Assembly (NCBI RefSeq): GCF_001832885.1
Contig: NZ_MKIQ01000027.1
Span: 310,001-374,000, forward strand
DNA: 64,000 nt
DNA from: Floricoccus penangensis
GTDB taxonomy: Bacteria > Bacillota > Bacilli > Lactobacillales > Streptococcaceae
Reading direction: 5' to 3'
Of the stretch, positions 32,931 to 40,361 are shown piece after piece (position 1 is the first letter of the stretch; each line of letters begins with the position of its first letter). Under the pieces are notes generated by a model. The model searched no databases and was not told the DNA's origin. It was given only the letters and a program-made list of their open reading frames with translations. Made by a program: the position numbers and the translations under genes.

Positions 32931-32979
32931 CTAAAGTAGATTTACTTTATATTTAATTATATTTTTGAAAGGATATCGT

Positions 32980-33228
32980 ATGAATGATTTGATAACAAAA
33001 TTATTGAAAAATTTATTTCTATGTTTAATAATTTATTATTCTTATTCAGTAATAATAAATTTTATCAGTTTGTCTAATATTGCTAATATTGGTAATATTA
33101 GTGGGGAGGGATTGTTTTTTAGAACGATTAATTTTCTTTTGATTATACAACCTTTTATATTGAAAGTTATGATCTTAATATTTTTGGTTATTTCTTACAG
33201 AGATGTTAATGATTATCGAAGTAAATAA
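32980..33228 (+). CDS. small membrane protein, unknown
   Basis: Start at 32980 after GAAAGGATATCGT. The 82-residue product has two to three hydrophobic segments (LFLCLIIYYSYSVIINFI and FLLIIQPFILKVMILIFLVIS) and a short charged tail. I recognise no family. It follows the DUF3784-like gene after 49 bases and ends at a clear terminator, so it is probably the last gene of the ABC exporter transcript. Confidence 0.6.
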   Translation: MNDLITKLLKNLFLCLIIYYSYSVIINFISLSNIANIGNISGEGLFFRTINFLLIIQPFILKVMILIFLVISYRDVNDYRSK

Positions 33229-33247
33229 TAAATGATTATGAATATCA

Positions 33248-33289
33248 AACTATCAAAATTGTGGAAATCATACAATTTTGGTAGTTTTT
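33248..33289 (+). terminator. terminator of the exporter operon
   Basis: AAACTATCAAAATTGT pairs with ACAATTTTGGTAGTTT (one G-T pair) around a short loop, then TT. Confidence 0.85.
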
Positions 33290-33320
33290 GTTATAATATT
33301 GAGTAACTAGGAGGTATCAG

Positions 33321-33851
33321 ATGAGAAAGATAGCATTTTACGGAGCAATAAGCCTGGATGGTTTTTTAGCAGATAAAAATGATAATTTGGACTGGTTATT
33401 TAATACCCATACTGAAGGTGAAATAACTTATGATAAATTTATTGAAACTGTAGATACTGTTGTTATGGGACGAGTAACATATGAAGAAGTACTTAAATTA
33501 CTTAAGGAAGATGAAGAATTCTATCCAAATCAAGAAAAAATAATATTTTCAAATACTCTTAAAAATGACATTGAAGATGTAGAAGTTGCGCATGGAAATA
33601 TAGTCGACTATCTAAATAACCTTAGACAAAAAGAAGGAAAAACTATTTGGATAATCGGAGGTGGAGCTATTTTAAAACCATTAGTTGAAGCTAATATGGT
33701 TGATGATTACTATATTCAAATAGCACCAATTCTTCTAGGCGATGGCAAAAGACTCTTTGAGAAAATGAGCCATCCAACAAACTTAAAGTATCTTGGAACT
33801 TCACAGATGGGTGACCTAGTAGAAGTTAGATATTCAAAGATTAGGTTATAG
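33321..33851 (+). CDS. dihydrofolate reductase-like (RibD C-terminal domain) protein
   Basis: A 176-residue protein of the RibD_C/YwjB-like family: N-terminal RKIAFYGAISLDGFLADKNDNLDWL, the VVMGRVTYEEVL helix, KTIWIIGGGAILKPLVEANMVDDYYIQIAPILLGDGKRLF. The NADPH-binding GGG loop is intact. These proteins share the DHFR fold but usually are not the housekeeping DHFR; that enzyme is encoded at 54.2 kb here. Substrate unknown. CTAGGAGGTATC precedes the ATG. The next gene begins one base after its stop codon. Confidence 0.9.
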   Translation: MRKIAFYGAISLDGFLADKNDNLDWLFNTHTEGEITYDKFIETVDTVVMGRVTYEEVLKLLKEDEEFYPNQEKIIFSNTLKNDIEDVEVAHGNIVDYLNNLRQKEGKTIWIIGGGAILKPLVEANMVDDYYIQIAPILLGDGKRLFEKMSHPTNLKYLGTSQMGDLVEVRYSKIRL

Positions 33852-34511
33852 ATGAAAAATAAATTTACTAAGATATTAATAATAATAATCTTGTTGCTGA
33901 TTGTTTTATTTATATGGAGGCATAGAGGTGATTTTTCAAGTTTTCGTATAAATCAGAAACAGTTGGTCGAAAAAATTCGTAGTCATGGCCCTGTTGATAT
34001 TATCATTTTGGTAGCTCTTATAATTATTGTAATTATGGTACCAGGTGCTCCAACGGCTCCTTTTGAAATTGCATCCGGAATAGTATTAGGACCAATATTT
34101 GGAAGTGTCTTAAATGTTACAGCGGCAGTTCTTGGGAATGCTCTTTTGATTTGGATAATTTCTAAATTTAAAATTAGTAGTTCATCGGATAAAAATAAAA
34201 TTTTAGGAAAATTGGAAAATATGAACAATCCTAAAATGGGACTTTCCATTGCATATATGATTCCGGTTATTCCAACCTTCTTGATAGACTATACTGTTGA
34301 TAAATTAGGATATTCTCTGAAAAAATTTTTGCCTTATATAGTCATTGGTAATATTCCTATATCAATTCTCTATGCAGTTGGTGGTGATGCAATATTAGAA
34401 AAGAACTATAAAAAAATAATTGTTCTTTTAGCTATTATTTTAATAATACTTGGTCTATTCCTTTTATTTAATAAATTGTATAAACAAGAAAGAAGTGAAG
34501 ATAATGAATAA
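33852..34511 (+). CDS. TVP38/TMEM64 (VTT domain) membrane protein
   Basis: A 219-residue polytopic membrane protein with the VTT/DedA-like core: VPGAPTAPFEIASGIVLGPIFGS near residues 56-80, NALLIWIISKF, and SIAYMIPVIPTFLIDYTVDKLGYSLKKF with the re-entrant loop Pro residues. Related proteins act in lipid translocation or membrane homeostasis. The ATG begins directly after the stop of the RibD_C gene; its end overlaps the small Lys-rich gene at 34504. No separate promoter is seen. Confidence 0.85.
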   Translation: MKNKFTKILIIIILLLIVLFIWRHRGDFSSFRINQKQLVEKIRSHGPVDIIILVALIIIVIMVPGAPTAPFEIASGIVLGPIFGSVLNVTAAVLGNALLIWIISKFKISSSSDKNKILGKLENMNNPKMGLSIAYMIPVIPTFLIDYTVDKLGYSLKKFLPYIVIGNIPISILYAVGGDAILEKNYKKIIVLLAIILIILGLFLLFNKLYKQERSEDNE

Positions 34512-34599
34512 ACGTATTAAGAAGAAAAAAATGAAAAACTATTTGGCTATATGTCCATCAAAACCAGTAGAAGTAAAACTTAAAGCTAAAAAGGAGTAG
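34504..34599 (+). CDS. 31-residue Lys-rich small protein
   Basis: The ATG at 34504 overlaps the last codons of the VTT gene and opens a 31-codon frame (MNKRIKKKKMKNYLAICPSK, then PVEVKLKAKKE) that ends three bases before the hydrolase ATG. Its AAGAAGTGAAG site is weak and translation would be coupled to the upstream gene. The strongly basic composition with a single Cys recalls small ribosome-associated or phage-type proteins, but no family is assigned. Its Lys-Lys-Glu end also contains the ribosome site (AAGGAG) of the next gene. Confidence 0.5.
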   Translation: MNKRIKKKKMKNYLAICPSKPVEVKLKAKKE

Positions 34600-34602
34600 C
34601 TC

Positions 34603-35412
34603 ATGAATAAAGATTTTCTTGATACAAAATATGGTAAAACCTATTATTTTTACAAACCATCTAACAAAAATGAAAAAACTTTGATTTTTATTCCTGGTTT
34701 TAGTGGCGATTCAGCCTATAACTCATTCAGAAACATTATTGATAAGCTTCCCGATTCAATTGGAATACTTGTTGTTGATACCGTTGGAACTGGTCATAGC
34801 TATAAAGAGTATATGAATCGAACACCAGGAAATGTTGTCGGTAATATTATAGAGGTAATAACTTATTTGAAGCCCATAAATCCGATGTTTGTTGGTCATA
34901 GTTACGGTGGAGCATATGCCCTTCAATTGGTAGATAAAGTATCTGATTTAACTAATGAACTCTTTTTGATAGAACCGACATATTCACAAATAACTTTCAA
35001 GCTTCTTGATAAAACATATCAGTTTTTGAAGCAATATAAAGACTTCTCTGAAGAAAAAGCTAAGGGTAGTATAAATGCGGAAGATTTTATAGATTCTGTA
35101 AATCCACTTGTAACTGAAGAGATTATCAAAGAGAATGCGGAATTACTTTTTAATGTCTACGCAAACGAATCAATAATTGCTGAATGTCTTGCCACTGAAG
35201 AGATGGTAAAGCAAATGGAAATAGCTGAAAGGAATTTAGATAATTTTCATATAGTTCTTTTATGTTCAAAAGAGCGGGAAGAAGAATATAAAAATTCTAT
35301 TTTTGCTCCTTCTTGTAAAATATTATCGGCAGCTGGAAATCATAGTCTCCATTGGACAAACGAAAAATTTGTACTAGATAATTTAATTAATTTTATTAAT
35401 GGAAGTGAATAG
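34603..35412 (+). CDS. alpha/beta hydrolase
   Basis: A 269-residue serine hydrolase-type protein. The nucleophile elbow GHSYGGAYAL is near residue 101 and the oxyanion region LIFIPGFSGDSAYNSF near residues 26-41. The late Asp candidate lies in the strand region around HIVLLCSKE, and the likely catalytic His is in AAGNHSLHW near residue 248. Function unknown; esterase or C-C hydrolase activity would fit. The gene is tightly packed between the Lys-rich small gene (3 bases) and the methyltransferase gene (3 bases). Confidence 0.88.
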   Translation: MNKDFLDTKYGKTYYFYKPSNKNEKTLIFIPGFSGDSAYNSFRNIIDKLPDSIGILVVDTVGTGHSYKEYMNRTPGNVVGNIIEVITYLKPINPMFVGHSYGGAYALQLVDKVSDLTNELFLIEPTYSQITFKLLDKTYQFLKQYKDFSEEKAKGSINAEDFIDSVNPLVTEEIIKENAELLFNVYANESIIAECLATEEMVKQMEIAERNLDNFHIVLLCSKEREEEYKNSIFAPSCKILSAAGNHSLHWTNEKFVLDNLINFINGSE

Positions 35413-35415
35413 GTA

Positions 35416-36156
35416 ATGAAAACCAATATTTATGATAACGAGGAGTTTTTTAATTCCTATAGCCAAATGTCACGCTCAAAAGATGGACTAGCAGGTGCTG
35501 GTGAATGGCACACTTTACAAAAAATGCTTCCTGATTTTAAAGGAAAACGTGTTTTAGATCTTGGGTGTGGTTATGGCTGGCATGCAAAATATGCTGTTGA
35601 TAATGGTGCAAAATCTGTATTAGCAATTGATTTATCGGAAAAAATGCTTGAAGTTGCACGTGAAAAGAACTTTGATGAAAATATCACTTATGAACAAGCA
35701 GACTTAAGAGAAGTCAAATTTTTTGAAGATACATTTGATGTAGCTATATCATCTCTAGCATTTCATTATCTTAGTAAGGATGAAATGAATGCTCTTTTTG
35801 CTAAGCTGCATATTGCTCTAGTAGATGATGGAGAATTTGTATTTTCAGTTGAACATCCATTATTCACTTCTGAAGGAAGTCAAGATTGGGTTTATAATGA
35901 AGATGGTAGTATCTCTCATTTTCCTGTAGATAATTATTTTTACGAAGGAGAAAGGAATTCGCATTTTCTAGGAAGTTATGTGAAAAAATATCATAAAACT
36001 TTAACAACTTATGTTGAGATTCTTTTGGCAAATGGTTTTTCGATTGAAAGTATTATTGAACCGATGCCTGATATGCATATGTTGGATATTCCTGGAATGA
36101 GGGATGAGCTAAGACGTCCTATGATGATGATAATATCATCCAAAAATCACAAATAA
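35416..36156 (+). CDS. class I SAM-dependent methyltransferase
   Basis: A 246-residue methyltransferase with motif I VLDLGCGYGWHAKYA (residues about 46-60), acidic post-I VLAIDLSEKML, motif II ITYEQADLREVKF and motif III-like FDVAISSLAFHYL. The C-terminal domain HPLFTSEGSQDWVYNEDG resembles small-molecule methyltransferases of the UbiE/Coq5 type. The substrate is unknown. GTGAATAGGTA precedes the ATG, three bases after the hydrolase stop, so the genes are co-translated. Confidence 0.9.
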   Translation: MKTNIYDNEEFFNSYSQMSRSKDGLAGAGEWHTLQKMLPDFKGKRVLDLGCGYGWHAKYAVDNGAKSVLAIDLSEKMLEVAREKNFDENITYEQADLREVKFFEDTFDVAISSLAFHYLSKDEMNALFAKLHIALVDDGEFVFSVEHPLFTSEGSQDWVYNEDGSISHFPVDNYFYEGERNSHFLGSYVKKYHKTLTTYVEILLANGFSIESIIEPMPDMHMLDIPGMRDELRRPMMMIISSKNHK

Positions 36157-36178
36157 ATTTCACAAAGAAAATTACATG

Positions 36179-36205
36179 GATTTTCCTTATGGAAAATCTT
36201 TTTTT
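36179..36205 (+). terminator. terminator after the methyltransferase gene
   Basis: GATTTTCC, loop TTAT, GGAAAATC and seven Ts. It also shows that the frame extending upstream of the next gene (to 36176) is not coding. Confidence 0.85.
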
Positions 36206-36289
36206 ATGATGAAAACAAGCTCTAAATGTGCTATAATAATAGAGTTGGATAAAATGTTTAATAAATATTATTTTAGAAAAGGGAATAGT

Positions 36290-36994
36290 ATGACAAAGGA
36301 AATCACAATATATGCTGTAATTTTTAAGATATTATTATCTATAATTGTTGGTGGGTTAATTGGTATTGAACGAGAATACAAAAACCGCCCAGCAGGTATG
36401 AGAACTCATATTTTAGTAAGCGTAGGTGCAACAATAATTGCCTTGATTCAGATAACTATTGCCCAAAGCGCAACTGAAGCTGTCATTGATTACCCAAGTT
36501 TAGCATCAGCCACAACTATTGATCAGTCGAGACTTATTGCTCAGATAGTAAGTGGAATAGGTTTTTTAGGTGCAGGTACTATAATTGTTAATCGTAAGTC
36601 AATAACAGGTCTTACGACTGCTGCTTCCTTATGGGTGGGTGCAGCTCTTGGTATTGCAATTGGAATGGGATATTATAATATAGCTATAGTCGGTTGTGTT
36701 GCTGTACTTGTATCTTTAACTTTAGTTCATAAAATTTTACGAGTTAATACTCTTAAGAAATTGGAGATTAAATATGTTCATCGTCAAGAAACAAAAGAAT
36801 TTCTAGTTGATTATTTCAAGAGTAAAAAAATAGATGCAGAAATTGTTAATTTCAATGCATCATTTGAACAGAATTACAGGATTTACTCTAAGACATATAA
36901 TATTAATCTTCCAAAAAATATGACTTATACTGAAGTTATAGAAGATCTATCGTCACATGAAAATATAATGAAATTGAGTATTGTCAGTGTCTGA
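36290..36994 (+). CDS. MgtC/SapB family membrane protein, copy 1
   Basis: The ATG at 36290 has AAAAGGGAAT before it. The 234-residue protein has four to five N-terminal helices with the MgtC signature GGLIGIEREYKNRPAGMRTHILV and the GIGFLGAGTIIV segment, then a C-terminal cytoplasmic ACT-like domain (about residues 150-234). MgtC proteins affect virulence, Mg homeostasis and F-type ATPase in several bacteria; here the role is not known. A second copy follows after a terminator. All signature residues are conserved in this copy. Confidence 0.9.
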   Translation: MTKEITIYAVIFKILLSIIVGGLIGIEREYKNRPAGMRTHILVSVGATIIALIQITIAQSATEAVIDYPSLASATTIDQSRLIAQIVSGIGFLGAGTIIVNRKSITGLTTAASLWVGAALGIAIGMGYYNIAIVGCVAVLVSLTLVHKILRVNTLKKLEIKYVHRQETKEFLVDYFKSKKIDAEIVNFNASFEQNYRIYSKTYNINLPKNMTYTEVIEDLSSHENIMKLSIVSV

Positions 36995-37020
36995 AAGCGA
37001 ATGATTATTCGCTTTTTTTT
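36994..37020 (+). terminator. terminator between the two MgtC genes
   Basis: AAGCGAAT, loop GATT, ATTCGCTT and Ts. The stem starts directly after the stop codon of copy 1, so copy 2 needs its own promoter. Confidence 0.85.
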
Positions 37021-37100
37021 ATCTTAAATTTATATTTTTTATTACTTTATGGTAAAATATAGATTATTTTAGAAGAATGTATTGTTTAGGAGATGACATT

Positions 37101-37811
37101 ATGCTAGGAAGTATATCAATTTATGAAATAATTTTTAGAGTGGTTTTATCAATTTTATGTGGAATTTTGATTTCAATTGAACATCAGAGAAAAAACGGTC
37201 CAACTGGGATGAGGACTCATATCCATGCTTTAGTTTGTTTAGGTGCAGCAATTATTGCACTTACTCAATTTACCATCGCTCAAAATGAGGCTAGTGTTGT
37301 ACGAAATATTCCATCAATGGCATCAGCAATTTCAATAGATGAGTCAAAGCTGATTGCACAAATTGTTAGTGGAATAGGATTTTTAGGTGCAGGAGCAATT
37401 ATTGTAACTAGGAAGCAAATTTTGGGCCTTACAACAGCAGCATCAATTTGGATTTCAGGTGGTGTTGGGATGGCAGTAGGAATGGGTTTTTACTCTATTT
37501 CTATAATTGGGACACTAGCAGTGATAACTACCCAATTCCTTATCCATAAATTTTTAAATATTAATATGATACAATTAATAGAAATAAGATATATTGATAG
37601 AGAAGATTCAGGAGAGTTCATTAGTGATTTTTTTAAATCAAAAAATATATATATTCAATTGGTAAATTTTGAAATATTATTTGAGCCAAATTGTGATGTA
37701 TGCCGAGAAATATATCGAATAAGCATGCCAAAAGGTATAGATGACACGAAAGTTTTAAAAGAACTTTCAAAATATCAAAATATAATTAAGATTGGAATTG
37801 TTGATGTATAA
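37101..37811 (+). CDS. MgtC/SapB family membrane protein, copy 2 (diverged)
   Basis: Start at 37101 after TTTAGGAGATGACATT. The 236-residue paralog keeps GMRTHIHALVCLGA and VSGIGFLGAGAIIV. The entry motif reads CGILISIEHQRKNGPTGMRTH where copy 1 has GGLIGIEREYKNRPAGMRTH: a Gly, an Arg of the IERE and the RP Arg are all changed. The ACT-like C-terminus carries an unusual CDVC pair near residue 200. The changes suggest a new function after duplication. It has its own transcript and is not simply redundant. Confidence 0.87.
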   Translation: MLGSISIYEIIFRVVLSILCGILISIEHQRKNGPTGMRTHIHALVCLGAAIIALTQFTIAQNEASVVRNIPSMASAISIDESKLIAQIVSGIGFLGAGAIIVTRKQILGLTTAASIWISGGVGMAVGMGFYSISIIGTLAVITTQFLIHKFLNINMIQLIEIRYIDREDSGEFISDFFKSKNIYIQLVNFEILFEPNCDVCREIYRISMPKGIDDTKVLKELSKYQNIIKIGIVDV

Positions 37812-37814
37812 ATC

Positions 37815-37845
37815 AAGAAGCATATTTATAGCTTCTTTTATTTTA
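37815..37845. terminator. bidirectional terminator after MgtC copy 2
   Basis: AAGAAGC pairs with GCTTCTT around ATATTTATA, followed by TTATTTTA; it overlaps the end of the convergent acetyltransferase gene. Confidence 0.7.
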
Positions 37846-38323
37846 TAGTTTTTACTAATTCAATTTCATCTACTAAAGGAATTCCATGATAGCCAAACTT
37901 AGGAATTTCTTTTTTTATTTTTCGTGCATTAGTAACAGCATTTTTATAAATTTTTTCTAATCTGTAACCACGTTTTTGATAAAATCTAAGAGCATTAAGA
38001 TTATCATTTGTTGTTATTAATCTTATTTTGGAACACCTGTTTTCTGATGCAGTTTTTTCAACCTTATTTATCAACTTACTTCCTGAGCCTTCTCCTTCAA
38101 TGATACTATCCAAAGAAATTATTTCACAGTAAGATTCTTTTAAAACATATGTTATTAGTGCAATGATTTCATTGCTATCATTAAGAAGTGCATATCCATC
38201 AAGGTCATTACAATCATATGTACCGGTTGATATGACCATTTTTGAATTCCCCCAATGTTTCTTGAAAAAAGCGGAGACTAACCTTTTTTCTAATGATCTA
38301 TTACTAACTATTTTATTATTCAT
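37838..38323 (-). CDS. GNAT family N-acetyltransferase
   Basis: A 161-residue acetyltransferase. Seen: DGYALLNDSNEIIALITYVLKESYCEIISLDSIIEGEGSGSKLINKVEKTA with the acetyl-CoA loop GEGSGSKL, and CSKIRLITTNDNLNALRFYQKRGYRLEKIY, a standard GNAT end. The C-terminal IPLVDEIELVK is a frequent ending in one GNAT subgroup. The acceptor is unknown. AGGTGAAAA lies before the ATG on the minus strand. Confidence 0.88.
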   Translation of the reverse strand: MNNKIVSNRSLEKRLVSAFFKKHWGNSKMVISTGTYDCNDLDGYALLNDSNEIIALITYVLKESYCEIISLDSIIEGEGSGSKLINKVEKTASENRCSKIRLITTNDNLNALRFYQKRGYRLEKIYKNAVTNARKIKKEIPKFGYHGIPLVDEIELVKTIK

Positions 38324-38401
38324 TTTTCACCTCAACATTAGTGTTTATAAGTATTATACCATTTGTGATTAAAATTTTAACATTAATAAATAATAAATAA
38401 A

Positions 38402-38437
38402 TATCGAAAAACAATAATAAATGCTTGATTTTCAATA
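38402..38437. promoter_or_regulatory. paired operator upstream of the DUF2975/XRE operon
   Basis: Site 1 TATCG-AAAAA-CAATA (38402-38416) and site 2 GCTTG-ATTTT-CAATA (38423-38437) follow the pattern TATYG-N5-CRATA (site 2 imperfect in its left arm) with 21 bases between equivalent positions. The -35 hexamer begins inside the left arm of site 2. The same pair with the same offset occurs upstream of the CPBP gene (39281-39316). Confidence 0.6.
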
Positions 38438-38452
38438 AAAAAAGTTTATACT
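38425..38452 (+). promoter_or_regulatory. promoter of the DUF2975/XRE operon
   Basis: TTGATT (38425-38430) and TATACT (38447-38452) with a 16-base spacer. The -35 overlaps operator site 2, so binding there should repress. Confidence 0.6.
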
Positions 38453-38502
38453 GAATTTATTAACAAAATTAAATAGCGTTAAATAAAGAAGGAGAAATGA
38501 AC

Positions 38503-39000
38503 ATGAAAGATAAAACTTTGTTTAAGATTTTAAAATGGTGTTTCTACATTGGAGCAATTTTTCTAAGTATCGTAATAATCGGTTTATTGGTACTAGGACT
38601 AATGGGTACCAAATTCACGTTGTTTGATGTGACTAACTTGCCTGCAGGTTTAACAATTACCAGTGAGGGAGTAATAAATATTTGGACTATTTTAGCTACA
38701 ATTCTTGTCATAATGGTGGTAATTGGCTTGTTTTGGAATGTTGCTAATCTTTTTAAAAACCTTGAAAATGACAAGATTTTTGTTAAAGAGAATACTGATA
38801 TTTTGAGAACTGTTGCAAATTGTTTCTTCGTATTGACAATAATTTCAAAACTTCCTGAGTTTATAGCAGGCGCAATGAATAACAGTTATAATTTTAATTT
38901 TGATTTTTCATATTTAATAATGGGTCTCGTTGTTTGGGCTGCTATGAAGGTAATGGAGAGAGCAAATTTAATTGCTGAAGAAAATGAATTTACAATTTAA
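38503..39000 (+). CDS. DUF2975 membrane protein
   Basis: I start it at 38503 because AAGGAG (38489-38494) is 8 bases away; the ATG at 38497 would be only 2 bases from it. The 165-residue protein has four helices and the DUF2975 layout: ILKWCFYIGAIFLSIVIIGLLVLG at the start, a central NLFKNLENDKIFVKENTDILRTVANCFFV segment, then a helix pair and a short Glu-rich tail. These proteins are commonly encoded with a small XRE regulator, as here. Their function is unknown; sensing or modulating the regulator is a guess. Confidence 0.85.
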   Translation: MKDKTLFKILKWCFYIGAIFLSIVIIGLLVLGLMGTKFTLFDVTNLPAGLTITSEGVINIWTILATILVIMVVIGLFWNVANLFKNLENDKIFVKENTDILRTVANCFFVLTIISKLPEFIAGAMNNSYNFNFDFSYLIMGLVVWAAMKVMERANLIAEENEFTI

Positions 39001-39018
39001 GAAATAAAGGAGGAATTT

Positions 39019-39228
39019 ATGATTCGCATAAATTTAGATGTAGAGTTAGCGAAAAAGAAAATGTCTTCCAGTGAACTAGCCGAGAAAGTTGGCATAACAA
39101 CTGCAAACATCTCTATTTTAAAAACTGGAAAAGCAAAAGCAGTACGTTTTTCTACCTTGGATGCAATATGCAAGGCACTCGATTGCCAACCAGGTGATAT
39201 TTTAGAGTATGTTGACGATGAAGAATAG
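39019..39228 (+). CDS. small XRE family regulator (YozG-like)
   Basis: A 69-residue protein that is a bare Cro/CI helix-turn-helix: INLDVELAKKKMSSSELAEKVGITTANISILKTGKAKAVRFSTLDAICKALDCQPGDILEY. It matches the YozG-like type paired with DUF2975 proteins. GGAGGAATTT precedes the ATG and the gap to the DUF2975 gene is 18 bases. The paired TATYG-N5-CRATA sites upstream of its own operon and of the next gene are the natural binding sites for this dimeric regulator. Confidence 0.93.
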   Translation: MIRINLDVELAKKKMSSSELAEKVGITTANISILKTGKAKAVRFSTLDAICKALDCQPGDILEYVDDEE

Positions 39229-39248
39229 AAATATTTATTAATAATTTT

Positions 39249-39281
39249 AAATCCTAGATTTTATTATCTAGGATTTTTATT
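39249..39281 (+). terminator. terminator of the DUF2975/XRE operon
   Basis: AAATCCTAGA pairs with TCTAGGATTT around TTTTATTA, followed by TTATT. Its end touches the first CPBP operator. Confidence 0.8.
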
Positions 39282-39316
39282 ATCGATTTACAATATAAAT
39301 TTATTGAAAAACGATA
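39281..39316. promoter_or_regulatory. paired operator upstream of the CPBP protease gene
   Basis: TATCG-ATTTA-CAATA (39281-39295) and TATTG-AAAAA-CGATA (39302-39316) both fit TATYG-N5-CRATA exactly and are offset by 21 bases, as at 38402-38437. The -35 TTGAAA starts at the third base of the second site in both promoters. Confidence 0.65.
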
Positions 39317-39332
39317 AAATTTGATATATAAT
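39304..39332 (+). promoter_or_regulatory. promoter of the CPBP protease gene
   Basis: TTGAAA (39304-39309) and TATAAT (39327-39332) with a 17-base spacer. The -35 is embedded in an operator. Confidence 0.7.
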
Positions 39333-39355
39333 TTATTTATCAATTGATAAATAAA
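39332..39355. repeat. 24-base perfect palindrome in the CPBP leader
   Basis: The half TTTATTTATCAA is followed directly by its exact reverse complement. It begins at the last base of the -10 and covers the expected start of transcription, a place for a second repressor or a leader hairpin. AGAGG, the ribosome site, comes 9 bases after it. Confidence 0.6.
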
Positions 39356-39374
39356 AAGTAAAAGAGGTCTTATA

Positions 39375-40280
39375 ATGTCCAGAAACAAATCTAAAAATAT
39401 TAATTTAAAAAAAGTGACTCTTGCAGTGATAGACTGCTTGATTCCAATAGTTGTAATGATTTTTTCTCAGGTACTTTCAATAATTGCTCCACCTAAAATA
39501 TTGAGTATACTGGCTGGTGTATCTTCAGATAATATATCAGATATAAAGAATTTTAGTTACTATTATATAGTTCTACAAGCATTAATTTATATGATAGTAT
39601 TTATTTTATTGATGAAATTATTTTTAAAAGCATATTATAAAGAAAATATTTTTAAACAAATACTCAAAGGTAGAATAAATATAATATGGATAATGATTCC
39701 CGTTGTTTATATTTCTATCATAGATTTTATATATTTTATTTTTGTTAATGGTGAATTTATTTTTAGCAAAGTAGATAATGAATCATTTTTTGTCACTCTT
39801 ATTTACTTAGTACTATTTACGTCTCTTGCTGCACCAATAATTGAAGAATTAATTTTTCGTGGTGTTATTGCTGAGAGAGTAAAAGAGAAGTATGGCAAAA
39901 ATATAGCATTAATTATATCTTCTATTTTATTTGCATTATGCCACAATATGAATGCAAGATTTAATGATAGTACATCAATAATAATGTTTATAAGCATAAC
40001 ACTAATTGGAGTATTACTTTTCATTATTAAAGATAGATTTGATAGTTTATATGCAAGTATTATTTTTCACTCAATATATAATTTATTATCTGAGATTGTT
40101 CCTATAGCCTCTAAGGCAAACTATAATAAATACTGGCCAGTATCCTATCAAGTCAACTCTGATAATATTTTATTAACAGGAGGAGAATACGGAACAACAG
40201 CAAGCATTATTACCATATGCGTAACAATAATTATAATTTTTTTAGTAATCTATTTATCAAAAAACAAAAAATATGAATAA
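39375..40280 (+). CDS. CPBP family intramembrane metalloprotease
   Basis: A 301-residue polytopic membrane protein of the CPBP (Abi/CAAX-type) protease family. Catalytic motifs: EELIFRG with Glu157, Glu158 and Arg162; the second motif around ALCHNMN with His190; and SIIFHSIYN with His232. About seven helices surround them. In streptococci and lactococci such proteins often act in bacteriocin self-immunity or peptide processing, but no bacteriocin gene is adjacent. AAAGAGGTC precedes the ATG. The operators suggest control by the XRE protein encoded upstream. Confidence 0.88.
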   Translation: MSRNKSKNINLKKVTLAVIDCLIPIVVMIFSQVLSIIAPPKILSILAGVSSDNISDIKNFSYYYIVLQALIYMIVFILLMKLFLKAYYKENIFKQILKGRINIIWIMIPVVYISIIDFIYFIFVNGEFIFSKVDNESFFVTLIYLVLFTSLAAPIIEELIFRGVIAERVKEKYGKNIALIISSILFALCHNMNARFNDSTSIIMFISITLIGVLLFIIKDRFDSLYASIIFHSIYNLLSEIVPIASKANYNKYWPVSYQVNSDNILLTGGEYGTTASIITICVTIIIIFLVIYLSKNKKYE

Positions 40281-40286
40281 TTCATT

Positions 40287-40317
40287 AAAAACCTAGAAAT
40301 AAATCTTCTAGGTTTTT
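40287..40317 (+). terminator. terminator of the CPBP gene
   Basis: AAAAACCTAGAA pairs with TTCTAGGTTTTT around ATAAATC. Confidence 0.85.
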
Positions 40318-40361
40318 ATTATTACTCAAGATTGCTATAATAGTTCTAACGAGGTGATAAT

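Noticed and set aside
30875-34599. Leader peptide MNKRIKFSI and small protein MNKRIKKKK share a start
   Set aside because: Six common residues in Lys-rich short frames are weak evidence; codons differ (AACAAACGA against AATAAACGT) and the contexts differ.
39375-40280. CPBP protease as bacteriocin immunity protein of a local bacteriocin
   Set aside because: No bacteriocin-like small gene is found between 38.3 and 40.4 kb; the Cys-tail peptide is 26 kb away, so the link is not supported.
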